A DNA stretch of 64,000 nucleotides from Casuarina equisetifolia. Lineage: Eukaryota > Streptophyta > Magnoliopsida > Fagales > Casuarinaceae. Numbering within the stretch: the stretch's first letter is position 1; every line of letters starts with the position of its first letter. The translations under genes were made by a program, and so were the position numbers. Location: the NCBI GenBank assembly GCA_028551475.1, contig CM052355.1:4650001-4714000 (forward strand). Direction: 5' to 3'. Shown here piece by piece: positions 13,201-24,199 of the stretch. The notes beneath the pieces are model-generated. The model was not told where the DNA came from. It searched no databases and worked only from the letters and a program-made list of their open reading frames with translations.

Positions 13201-13779
13201 TTTCTTAGATCTTGTTTGGCCCTCAAAATACTTGATGTCCTCTAGATGAACATAGTACAGTTTTTTTCCCATATGAAACTTATCATAGATCCATCCTTCT
13301 TCCCTATCATTCTTGACTTTCACAAACACGATTTTTCACATTGCTTCTATGCTCTTTAGGGGTTGCATGCTACATTGTACACCCGAAACCTCGTTAAACG
13401 TCTTCGTTTGAATGAAATAGATCATCGATTTGGGCAACGGAAATGAAACTTTCTTCCCTACAAATAACTCTTGACTTTGTTTCTGTCAATGTATTGGCAG
13501 AACATCCAAAAATACAACGGTATTCTCACAAGCGTGATGCTATATTTCATTGTTAAATTGCACGTATCTTTAAGGTATACTTAATCTATGAACCACTCGT
13601 CATTAAAGTTGATACTTTTCCAAATCTCTACAAACGTTATCAGATTGAATTGCACAACGACAAGCAACAAATAATAATCAAAACAATAACAAATTAAGTA
13701 ACGTCTACGGTTTGTTGATATTTAGCTGTAATCGGGCCTATGTTTGATATCTACAACTTTTGAGTAACTTGCGTGAAAG
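10245..13779. other. AT-rich intergenic region, no supported gene
   Basis: About 3.5 kb separate the GCP1-like and NPF7-like genes. The first kilobase is strongly AT-rich with poly(A) at 10913-10927. From about 11.4 to 13.7 kb the base composition is more balanced and several frames of 60-100 codons occur on both strands, but none gives a recognisable protein. This is what old decayed transposon or gene debris looks like. No LTR pair, terminal inverted repeat or target duplication was found. The promoter of GCP1 should lie just above 10208, and that of the NPF gene somewhere upstream of 13780. Confidence 0.45.
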
Positions 13780-16268
13780 GTGGTGGAGTTCGATCAGTTG
13801 AAGAATGACGAGGAGAGACTCCAGAGTGCATGCACAAGAGATGGATCTGTCGATTGGTATGGCAAACCAGCCATGAGAGGGAAGACGGGTGGATGGAGAT
13901 GTGGGATGCTGATATTAGGTACTTTCACTGCTATAATACACCTCTTTATTTGGCAAAATCACATCCTGAAAGCAAACGTTTCATATGGTTTGCATTCGTA
14001 GAAAGAGTTAGTAGTCAACAAAAATATCTAACTCAGACTTAAGAATATCTAAATCAAGCTAAATCGAGTTATAAAAATTGTTAAATAAACGTTCTTGTCA
14101 CTTATCAGGCTAAATGGCTACATTCAGGATTAAATGCCTAGTATTCACCAAGTAACTTAATTTGGTGCAACTCTGATGGCGAGAATGGCATAATTCATGA
14201 CTGTTCATTTGACAGTGAACCAGGGGCTAGTTATTCTGGCATTTGCTGGAGTGGAAGTAAACTTGGTTCTGTTCTCGAAATCAGTACTGAGACAGACAAA
14301 TGCGGACGCAGCAAACACCTTCAGCAGATGGATGGGGACTGCTTATTTTTTCTCACTGATTGGAGCTTTTCTCAGTGATTCCTACTTAGGAAGATACCTC
14401 ACTTGTGTCATATTTCAAGTTGTCTATATAACTGTAAGTAAACATTCCACTTTTCCCATTTACTCAAATGATTAGAAGACTGAGATTTTGAATTGACTTT
14501 TTTGAAAGAGTAGTACGAGTCCCTTTTCTTTTCTTTAAAGTAAATAGGAGACTGAAACTGTGAACCACATGTTTGTAGGGATTGGTGGCTTTATCCCTGT
14601 CAACCCACCTATTTCTGCTGAAACCTCACGGTTGTGGAAAAACAGGCCAGTTATGTGAAACGCATGCACCAGCGGAAGTGGCATTATTTTACATATCTAT
14701 ATATCTGATAGCTCTAGGCAATGGAGCGCCTGAACCAGCTATGGCTACATTTGGTGTAGACCAATTCGACGACGAGGATCCCAAAGAAAAGCAATCCAAA
14801 ACTTCGTTCTACAGCTACTTTTACGTGGCAATAAATGTGGGAAGCTTGGTTGCAGAGACAATATTGGTTTATATAGTAAACATGGGGAAGTGGGAGGTGG
14901 GGTTTTGGATATGTTCTGGTAGCGCAGCTGTAGGACTTCTTTTGCTGTTGTGTGGAAATTCAAGGTACAGGCATTTTAAGCCTTATGGAAATCCTATATC
15001 TAGGTTCTGTCAAGTTATAGTTGCCTCCTTGAGGAATATGAGTCTCGAAGTGCCCCCAAATGGAGAACGTCTTTATCAAGTCCACGAAAAGGAGGGTGAG
15101 ACTACTGCGACGAGGAGAATCCTCCATACAAACGACTTCAAGTAAGTACATGCATCCTCATTATCAGGCTATGATTTAATAGACATTAATCTTTTGACAA
15201 GTTTTAGACTCATGTCGTGTAAGAACAGTAGATATCTTCATGACAATCTTGTTTGTGCATCAACCAACGACCACATGCTTGAATAGGAAAAGAAAAACAG
15301 TGTATTCCCAAATTTGCACTTTGGCCTCATTGATAGTTATAAGAAACATCCTTTGATCAAGTTTCGAAGTGCTTCTTGTGGCTGTAATAGTGGGATCATA
15401 TGCTGTGACGAGCAGGTTTCTTGACCGAGCTGCAATTATTACTTCGGACGACGTTAGCTTATCAAAAAACAACCCAAACCCATGGCGTCTTTGCACGGTT
15501 ACACAAGTCGAAGAAGTGAAATGCATACTTAGGCTATTGCCACTGTGGCTTTGCACCATCTTCTCCTCCGTTGTCTTCATTCAAATGCTCTCTCTTTTCG
15601 TTGAGCAAGGGGCCGCCATGGACACGGAAGTGTCGAGCTTCCACATTCCTCCAGCCAGCATGACTGTGTTTGACATAGTGAGCACATCTGCATTCATCAT
15701 ATTATACGACATACTCATTGTTCCCTTGCACATGAAACTAACGAAAAGAGAACCAATGCATCTAAGTGAGCTACAAAGAATAGGGATGGGGCTTGCTATA
15801 GCAGTAGTAGCTATGATAATTGCAGGCATAGTCGAGCAACAACGCCTAAAACAAGCTATCCTGCACGGCAAAGAGACGAGTTCTTTGAGTATTCTTTGGC
15901 AGGCTCCTCAATATATACTTGTAGGAATGTCTGAAGCATTTGTTTATGTGGCTCAAATGGAACTTTTTGCTTCGCAATCACCAGAGAGATTGAAAAGCCT
16001 GGGAATGGGTTTGTCAATGTCTTCATCGGCAATAGGCAGCTATGTAGCATCCATTATGCTGACAGTGGTGATGAAAATCACATCGAAGAATGGGAAGCCA
16101 GGATGGATTCCTCCCAATTTGAATGACGGTCATTTGGATAGATTCTTCTTTCTAACGGCTGCTTTGGCTATGCTTAACTTAGTTGTGTACGTCTGGTGTG
16201 CCAAGCGATACAAGGGCATGTCATTGGAGAAGCTAGAAGAAGATGCAGGAACGAAAGTTAGAAAATGA
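13780..16268 (+). CDS. NPF7: NRT1/PTR family (NPF7-type) transporter, start codon uncertain
   Basis: Exons 13780?-13918, 14216-14433, 14579-15141 and 15416-16268 join in frame to about 590 residues, the normal length for an NPF (POT, major facilitator) carrier of about 12 membrane helices. Recognisable blocks are DGSVDWYGKPA at the N-terminus, VNQGLVILAFAGVEVNLVLF (helix 1), GAFLSDSYLGR, ATFGVDQFDDED, SFYSYFY, FLDRAAI, PWRLCTVTQVEEVK and WQAPQYILVGMSE. The pattern matches NPF7, the Arabidopsis NRT1.5/NRT1.8 group that moves nitrate and potassium in root and xylem parenchyma. The proton-coupling ExxER motif of helix 1 is absent (residues read FAGVE), as in that group. The exon 1 frame reaches upstream only to a TGA at 13774-13776 with no ATG; codon 13780 is GTG and the first in-frame ATG is at 13873. 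A further 5' exon, or a lost start, is needed. The substrate cannot be read from sequence. Confidence 0.88.
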
Positions 16269-17967
16269 GGCCAAATGTTGAACCAAATTAATCTAAAAGT
16301 CTTAGGAGGATTGTTTTATTTATTCATCTTTGCAAATTTTGTATGCATATGTATCTCATTTATTTCCTTAACATAACGAAAGATTGTTATAGAAGATGTT
16401 TGCATACGATGAGTATAATTTTTTTTTTAATTTTATAACTCACACAGTATACACACACTTGGTATCAAAACCTTCAACCTAATGGTTGGTGACCCTTGCT
16501 ATCTTACCACTAAGCTAGCATGCCTTGCAATGATGGCAATAAATAACAAGCATACTTTTTAATGTTTTGATATTTCTTTTTCTGTTTTATAGAAACTATA
16601 GAAGATGTGTCCACATTTGTTTCAGTTAAAAATAAAAGAAAACGAAACCTACTTTGAGATCAAAGTCTTGGTTTCTTTTTATACAAATATCACAAGATTA
16701 GAAAGGACAATAAATGTCTGTTCTATGATTGAGATAACCATACCATCAACTCTGTTCTGCTGATTACGATACGATCACTTAATATCAAATTATGCGATCA
16801 TCAACCTTCAGTGCTGGGGTGGTCACGTGGCTAGCTTTCACTATCTTTTCAATCTGTCCAAAAAGCTATGTTGAGATTAGAGAAAGTAAGGTTTATTAGG
16901 TTTACGAGGAGACCCCACTCGCATCTCGGCTGTGGCGGTGCACGGTAGCACCTCAGACACGCAAACATTAATCCCGCCGCACCAACAGCAAATCGTAAAG
17001 GAAACAAGAAATACTGTCAACCACCACAAAATAAGAGCTCAACCTTGATTCCAGCACTAGGCTTTTTTCAGAGCCTTATTTTCCACATTGAATACTATTG
17101 CAACCATGAAATCTGGGAAATGTACACTTTGACTTTGAAATTTGACATAGCATTTCTAATCTCCTGCTACTTTGCATATATTTGCCATAACCTTTCCAAT
17201 CCCAAGCAGTCTTAGCTCATCAGCACTTTCCATGAAATCCAGCCTCTTTAAAACCATGCTGCAGAAATCGGCTTCATATGGTTACTGAAAAATATCATTG
17301 GCAGGACAAGGGTCATACTGGATGCCTTTTCTGGTTCTTATGATTGTTCCTGGCAACGCAAATCTCAAACTCTGGTTAAATTCCTAAGTAATGGTTGTTT
17401 GCTACTACTACTTTTATTGAAGTTGCTTCAAATATAAGTCCCAAAGTCGACCATTTTTTCCTTTTAAACTTTTGGAACATTGCTTCAGGGCAGATTCCCA
17501 TGTCAAACAATTTTCTACGGCACCAGACACCAAAGTTTTTTTCCATTATTTCCATTCCTGCTTTAAGCAATTAAAGAAAAAACTGGAAGGATCCGCCTCC
17601 CAGAAGCAACTTAACTATACTCTTAGGATTAATAACAGGAGAATCATTAAGTCTACCACCAATTCTCTAACTTATATTAAATAATCCAATGTGAACTGTA
17701 AAGCATGGAAGCAAAATGATGAACTTCATATTATTCTCTATTTCTGCTTTTGGCAGGAAATGAGGCAAAGCAGCGAACAGCCTGTAAGGTACAATAATAT
17801 CACAGCAAGTTCTAATGTAAACCCAATTAGCTCAAAACAATCCCCGTAACCAACAGGAAGTAACGTCTAAGTTCTGCAAAATCTTTATCCTGAATCCAGT
17901 ACACTCGAAGCAGGTTCAATAAGGAATGATAGAATCTGAAATTCTTGACCGGAAGTTACACAAAATT
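16269..17967. other. Convergent intergenic region: 3' flanks of NPF7 and arginase genes
   Basis: The region lies between two convergent genes and should contain both 3' UTRs. A tRNA-like, SINE-like element sits at 16419-16530 (separate entry). I see no supported coding sequence; frames at 17376-17684 have no recognisable product. Confidence 0.45.
16419..16530 (-). repeat. Possible tRNA-derived SINE fragment
   Basis: Read on the minus strand, this segment has an A-box-like sequence TAGCTTAGTGG (16517-16507), then about 35 bases later a B-box-like GGTTTTGATACC (16472-16461), and finally an A-rich 3' tail (about 16428-16419). That order is the layout of a plant SINE with an internal Pol III promoter. 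The B box has one extra base against GGTTCRANYCC, and no target duplication was found, so it would be an old, inactive copy. Confidence 0.35.
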
Positions 17968-18622
17968 CTATTTTGATATCTTTGCAGTCAGTTCTCTCAC
18001 CAGCTTAGCTGCTACCATTGCAGTCATACCATCAACAGTGTCACGCTGAGGGTTGAATTCAACAACATCTGCAGCAACAATATCACCTTGGAGATTGTGG
18101 AGGATGTTGAGAACATCACGGAAAGAGAGACCCCCTGGCTCAATATGAGACACTCCAGGGGCAAATGCGGGATCAAGACTGTCCAAATCTATTGAGACAT
18201 ATACACCTTTTACACCTTCTCCTAGTTTCTGTCAAAGGACATGTAAGAGAGTTAAAATGAAGATTGTAGTCATTATCGCCACATAAGTACTTCCTACACT
18301 CCATGTGAACCGGTTAAGACCAAAATTACTATCCTACATTCCAATGATCAATAAGTATCTCCATCAGGAAGAAGACTCACTTCCACCCAGAATTGGCTCT
18401 GTTCAAGTTACCATCACTGTTAGCACGTTTGGTCCATAACTACTTTATTTTTTTTTTTTATTTTCATAACTGACTTTAAACCGATAGGTGAAATGTGTTG
18501 TGCATAACAAATATTAAATGCATAGATTTTTATGTATTTAATAAATAAGCATATCTATATATCCATGGATGTACATAGTTACTTTGGTATATAAGTGTAC
18601 AGAGAGAAAAAAAAAAAAAAAA

Positions 18623-18653
<31 letters not shown>

Positions 18654-21600
18654 CCAGGTTTTCCAGAAGGTGACGATCTCTTGAAAAAGTTCGCATTTCA
18701 TATAGTTCCGTTCCAAATTTTTTGGCCTGCGCACGCCCTTCAGCTGTTATTGATCTAATGCCAACCTGAGAAGTCAACATTTATGTGCATTACTAACAAT
18801 GAGAACAAAGGTTGTTACTTACAACTAGGACTTTCATACAAGACCAATCAAAAGATTTATGGCATGGCTGGTTAGTGAAGGAGGTGGAAGAAAAATAATT
18901 GGTGGAATTATTAAGAAAATAAACTACATCCAGACTAAAGAGGACAAGAAGTTAATTTTCCGATCCACACCTGACAGATAAATGGGGTGAAATTTTCTGA
19001 AAAATGTTAACAAGTATATTCTATACCACTAAGCAAGAAGAAAAGAACGACAAGTCAAAGTGCCAATAAAAAGGTACAAATGTTTCAGCAGACTGAATTA
19101 AAAATATCAAAATTCCAACCATCAACCTCAATTTTCAATCACCACTTTCTGCCGATATCTCCCCCCACTACCACCCTTCCCCCTTATCCATAATTGAGAC
19201 AAGCAGTTGCGTTAACGATTTGGATTAGGGTTTTAACAGAGCACAACAAGAACGCAGCATCTTTCTCCACCCAATGTCAAAATTATGTCTCTTTGTTAGC
19301 ACAGCAGCTACATGAATGAGAACATCTTAAAAAGTTCAAAAGCCATATCTTCTTAGCTGATTATCAGATGCCAGTACTTGTGACCTAGCCAAGAACCAAT
19401 TACTAGTGTGCAGATAAGAGAATCGGCAATTCCCACCTAAGTTTCCCTTGGGGCCATTTCATCATATAAAAAGCTTTTTATTTTTAAAATAACCACAAAC
19501 CATCCAGAAATTTGGGATCTCATTGCTTGATTTTCCATATGATAAGTCTTATTGATCAGTCCTGGCTTTTGGTTTAATTAACCTCAACTTTCAGCTGTCA
19601 AATGCCAAGACTTATAACTAAGTAAACATCTGAGCTATAGCATGCTCAAGCAGGATATTTAGCGGGTTATATGATGTTTTAATGAGGACCAATTCTGACA
19701 TATGAATGCTTGACATCCCAAAACCACAGACCATCTCAGATATTTGTTATATTTGAGTTCATTGACTGATTTCAAAAATAAGATTGTTAAGAATTTCGTG
19801 GTACTCTATGAACTTGACATTTGTGGTCTGAATGAGGCACAGAGGATGGTTATGACAGTCCTATCTTCTCATTAATCATTTCTTCTGTTTGGATTGATTA
19901 ACTTAAATCTCAAATATGTGGTTCAGGTGTCAACTACAGGTGCTTTAAGCATCCAGAAAAACCCAAAGGTTGAGCTTGACTACGGTCAAAATAACTTGTG
20001 TATGCAAGACAGCTACTATAATGCAAATGATCCAAACAGAAAATACCTATAGTTCTTACTAGAAAGCATTAGATGCAATATCTGAACTGCAGTCAAGGCT
20101 TCATATCTTAGGCATTGAGGAGGCAGGAATTAATAAATTAATGTAGAAATGAAAAAACAGGGCAGGACGATATTTATATTAATGCATTAATTTGCTTTGT
20201 GCAGGCAAGTTACGACCTTCAAAGGTCAGGATGTTGAATAAACTATCTGACTATCATTTGGATCAATATAAATCAACCACCATTTGTGCATCTATCTTGC
20301 AATGAATGGTAATAGTTAACCTGCAAAAGCCGCCTGACATAACCACCCTCCATGATCCGGGCAAAAGAAGAAGCATGTGAATACTTGTTTCCTTCAAAGG
20401 CATGATAGTTATCTGGATGGGCATCAAGATGAAGAATATCTACAGGACCCCCAAGCTTCTCAGAGACAGCTCTAACAACAGGAAAAGATATGGAGTGATC
20501 GCCACCTAAAACCAATGGGCGAAGTGGATCCTGGAAGAATATGGATATATCAGGTTTCACCCATAAGGTGCTGACAACATATAGTTATTTGACAGTAAAA
20601 TCTAGGTTAATATAATTCAAATATTCATATCATCGGATATCTAATTGATCAAAAGCAAGAATGTTAATGAAGCACCACACCAAACAGACCATTGGCTTAA
20701 TCACAAATTAAAGGTGGATCACTAAGAAAAGAATCAGAATTTTCTCTTTTCAGGATAGGCAATTTCAAGTCATTAAACCATACAGAACTGAAAAAGTCCA
20801 ACCATATGGACATGCAGTCCTCAAAAAGACTGAACCTGCGATCTCATTCTTTACTTCCTTATGTAAGGAGGAAAATGTCATCTTGTCCGAAGACATTTAC
20901 AAAAGAAGACAAAATTATTTGAGACAATCATATTCTTACTGTTACCATGCTGTCTGGTTGATAAATTTTGCCTTGATCTCAAGAAGTTTTATCTACTAAG
21001 ATCAGAAGGAAGCTTCAAAGTATTAATTTTAATCTTAATTTTAATTTTTACGAAAAGGCAATCTGGACAAGTGTTATGCGTGGCATCCAAGAAGAAAATA
21101 GATATAACCCAATAGAGAGCTTTCATTTTTTAAGAAAATATATGAAAATGGTGTTTTCTGAAAAGAAAAAGAGGGAAGAGAGAGTGAGAGAGAGAGAGAG
21201 AGAGAGAGAAAATAAATAAAAAAAATCCAACACAAATATCTAAAAGCCAGGAGCAAAAAGAAACAAAAAAGATTTAATCAAACTGCAGTGAGACATGTAT
21301 ATGCTGCATGGCCTAATTTAAAAATATCATCAGAGGATATCTCTTAGGTGTTGGTTTACAGTTTTTTGTGAACAACCAGACAGTGATTGGCCCTCAAGTG
21401 CAAAGGCAGAACGGCACTTGACTGCAAGACCTACATAATTACTCAAAGTGGAAGCTTAAGGACCTACTAATTACTTGAAGTGGAAGCTTAAAGAAAAGTA
21501 CAGCTTACCTCTGCCATAACTAGCTTGACGGACTCACTTATGACGTTCATCAATCTGTCATCACCAACACCAGAATCTCGAATTTCTTGAACAGGGACGT

Positions 21601-22560
21601 CACCAACATCAGTTAGCACACGTGGGTCATCTAATTCTTTCCCTACATTTTCCACCATCAACGTCACAGTGAACACTCTTACTCTCAAGTGAAATTACAA
21701 AAGAAGCAGGAAACATTAAGATACATCAAACTGCAAAGGTTTCAGCCAGATAAATGGTAAATTGAAAGAGTCCACATAAAGATCATGATTTTAAGGTCTA
21801 CAACTAAATGATCAGATGTAATGAACACCAATCATATCTAGCCAAAAATATTCAGAACTCAGAAAAAATATAAGAACATGAACAAATCCAAAAACAATAT
21901 AATAAGTGCCGCTGTCAATTAATATATAAACACCATGCAGAAAACTTATCCCAGGGAAAGCTAAGAGCTTAAGTATGAGTTCCAACTCTCAGTCCCGAGT
22001 CAAAATACACCATGCAAATACACTTATTCTTGGGGAAGCTAAAACCTTAAGTAAGAGTTCCAACTCTTAGGCCAACGTCAAACTAATATAGATACCTTCT
22101 TCAGTTGTTGGGTTTGTGCTACCACACCAGATGGCCTCTCTAATGCGAGGAGGTGCAAATGCAGGCCCCTGAAGAAATGATGAGTTATGTCCTAGAGGTA
22201 CTCCGAGAAGAGATGCGGATGCAACAGCACCTCCAACAGCACGAATAAGCTCTCCCTAAAGAAAACCAACGTTAAGATCAGAAATAATGTGTTTCTGATG
22301 ACCCCACAGTTCAATTCCCTCACAAGAGATAATTACCATAAGAAATTAGCAAGAGAAAAAAAAATAATAATGTCTCACATGTCAAAGATAAAGTTCCCTC
22401 GACAGAAATCAACAAACACCTTAAGCTTTGCCCTTTCACGAATAAGTGTAAGGGAAGCGTCAATAACACGTTCTTGACCTCTTTCTAGCAAAGCAGCAGG
22501 GACATTTGCAGCATTTCGTTTCTGCAAGTAACGAATTCCTCTCCGTGCAATGCTTGACAT
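17968..22560 (-). CDS. ARGAH: Arginase (plant ARGAH type)
   Basis: Six exons on the minus strand, 22560-22420, 22255-22096, 21642-21509, 20530-20321, 18765-18655 and 18228-17968, join to 1017 nt, 338 residues, the usual size of plant arginase. It hydrolyses arginine to ornithine and urea at a binuclear manganese site, in the mitochondrial matrix, recycling nitrogen and competing with polyamine and nitric oxide synthesis for arginine. Metal-binding motifs are intact: GGDHS (154-158), DAHPD (181-185) and SIDLDSLDP (264-272). The N-terminus (MSSIARRGIRYLQKRNAANV) is basic and fits a mitochondrial presequence. The 5' splice site of intron 5 is CTG followed by GTCTCT, where the GT begins a CT-repeat tract (see the microsatellite at 18627). 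A leader intron is likely, from a donor at 23423 to just above the ATG. The gene is divergent from the nitroreductase-like gene at 24200. Confidence 0.96.
18627..18653. repeat. (AG)n microsatellite forming the arginase intron 5 donor
   Basis: Thirteen and a half AG units end exactly at the splice donor of arginase exon 5: on the minus strand the exon's last base is 18655 and the intron begins GTCTCTCTCT at 18654. A poly(A) run (18607-18622) follows further into the intron. The extended donor match is poor beyond the GT. Confidence 0.9.
21186..21209. repeat. (GA)n microsatellite in arginase intron 3
   Basis: Twelve GA units lie inside the intron between arginase exons 3 and 4. It is a simple repeat with no visible role. 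Confidence 0.9.
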
Positions 22561-24199
22561 GTCTGTGAAAAGGTTATTAAAAGAAAAACCAAAATTTTGC
22601 TACAGCTTATGCATATATCCATGGTGATTTAATATAGAAATAAAAGCAAGAGAGGTGTTAAACAGATGAAAATTTCATGAACCTATATATTGTGCAAACA
22701 AGGCATATCATGTCAAGTTAGACTAACTTCTTTCTTGATAAACCAAAAGATTTAGATAGAAAGCAAAACAAATCCACCAAAAATGCTAAGGGCTCTAAAT
22801 TTTTATACAAAACAACAATCTCGTTGTGTTAATAATTCTCTTTCAAAAATTTTCATGGTAAGTCTGACCAACTAAGACCAAAATTTCAGCACCAAAAACT
22901 GGCAAATCTGGAGACCAAAAAACAAGGTTCATTTCTACATTTTTTTTCAGAGCCAGTAGCCAGCAGATTGATGAGGAAAAGTATATTATGAGGCAAAACA
23001 AGTCCTACTTGATGACAGTAGCAAGCACATAAACGAAAAACCCGTAATCTCCCAAATGAGTTTTTCAAACTAATAAATTTACTTAAACCGTCCTCCAAGC
23101 CGTTGATCTCCTAGTAATGGAAACTCGCAAAGGATACTCTAATTTTTTCTTTTCTAAAGAAATGGTTTACAAAGTTAAAAAAAAAACACAAACTCCATCC
23201 ATACTAGATCATCTAATCAAAAACTAAAACAATGGGCTTCGGCCGCGAACTCTTGCACATTATATATCATCTATATCTCCAGCCACCCAAGTAATATCTA
23301 ATCCCTATAAACCCCAAGCGGAATTGAACAAATAGATTTCCTGGAGCTTCTCCAAGCATCCAAACAGAGTTCCACAAAGAGGATATCTAAAGGACAGATT
23401 GAGAAAAGAGTTAGCAGCTGTACCTTGGGATCTTGGATGCGAGAGAAACAAGTCAGTGAGTGAGTGCGAATGGAGTTGAAAAAGTAAAGTTTGAAGAAGC
23501 GTTTAGTACTGCGGCTTGATTTAATAGAAGGAAGCGGCAACCATGCACAGCTTTTGGCAGGGTCGAGGAATATCCTGGTTTACATTACAGAATTGGTTTA
23601 AACAAATCGAGACAGCAGTGGCCGCACCGAGCGAAAGACTAATACGCCCCTCGCGACAACGTGCCCGGGAAATACACCCCGGGGAAAAAAGAACGGTAAA
23701 CATGGCAAGTTCCAGTTCTATAGGAAAGGGTAGTTCTGTCCATCTGACAGAGAATGGTGTTGTCAGTGTGCTAAGTGGCATACCAAATCGCGACGAACTG
23801 CTAAAAGGTGGAAACTGGTGCCACCATTTTCACGTGCCAACTAAATTCCTTTATTGGGTCGGGGAATCACGCGCCCCTATGTAAACAGCCAACACTCGAT
23901 AAAGAAGTCTTTTGGGCCTGGTATCTCCATCGGACAAAGTTTCATTACGGGTTTTCTGTTTGTAAGGCCTCATGTAGCAGGCCTTGCTTCTAACTCTCGT
24001 TGCTGCACAAGTCCCACATCGAAGCCCCAAAAGGCAAAATGAGATTCCTCCCAACTTGTGGGAACCAGGAACACCGACCAACCGACCCACCGGGAAGGAA
24101 AAGAAGAGAAACTTTACGTCCTTCCACCGAATCATAACGCAAAGTCAAGAATCTTTACAAGTTCCAGAGCCCGGAGCGAGCAAGAAAGGAAGTTAGAAC
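22561..24199. promoter_or_regulatory. Leader intron of arginase and divergent promoter region
   Basis: From 22561 to about 23423 the minus strand looks like a leader intron of the arginase gene, with a donor reading CCCAAG followed by GTACAG at 23424/23423. From about 23430 to 24199 lies the intergenic space between arginase (minus) and the nitroreductase-like gene (plus), a head-to-head pair sharing well under 1 kb. This stretch is richer in GC than its surroundings. It contains a CACGTG core at 23831-23836 and an exact GTCCCACATCG at 24011-24021 (see findings). No clear TATA box serves either gene. Open frames at 23543-23884 have no recognisable product. Confidence 0.45.

Noticed and set aside
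13135..13329. Minus-strand basic frame of 64 codons
   Set aside because: No recognisable domain, no ATG context or splice partners; left as intergenic.
23543..23884. Plus-strand 113-codon frame in the divergent promoter
   Set aside because: No recognisable domain, overlaps the expected arginase leader and promoter, and has shadow frames on the other strand.
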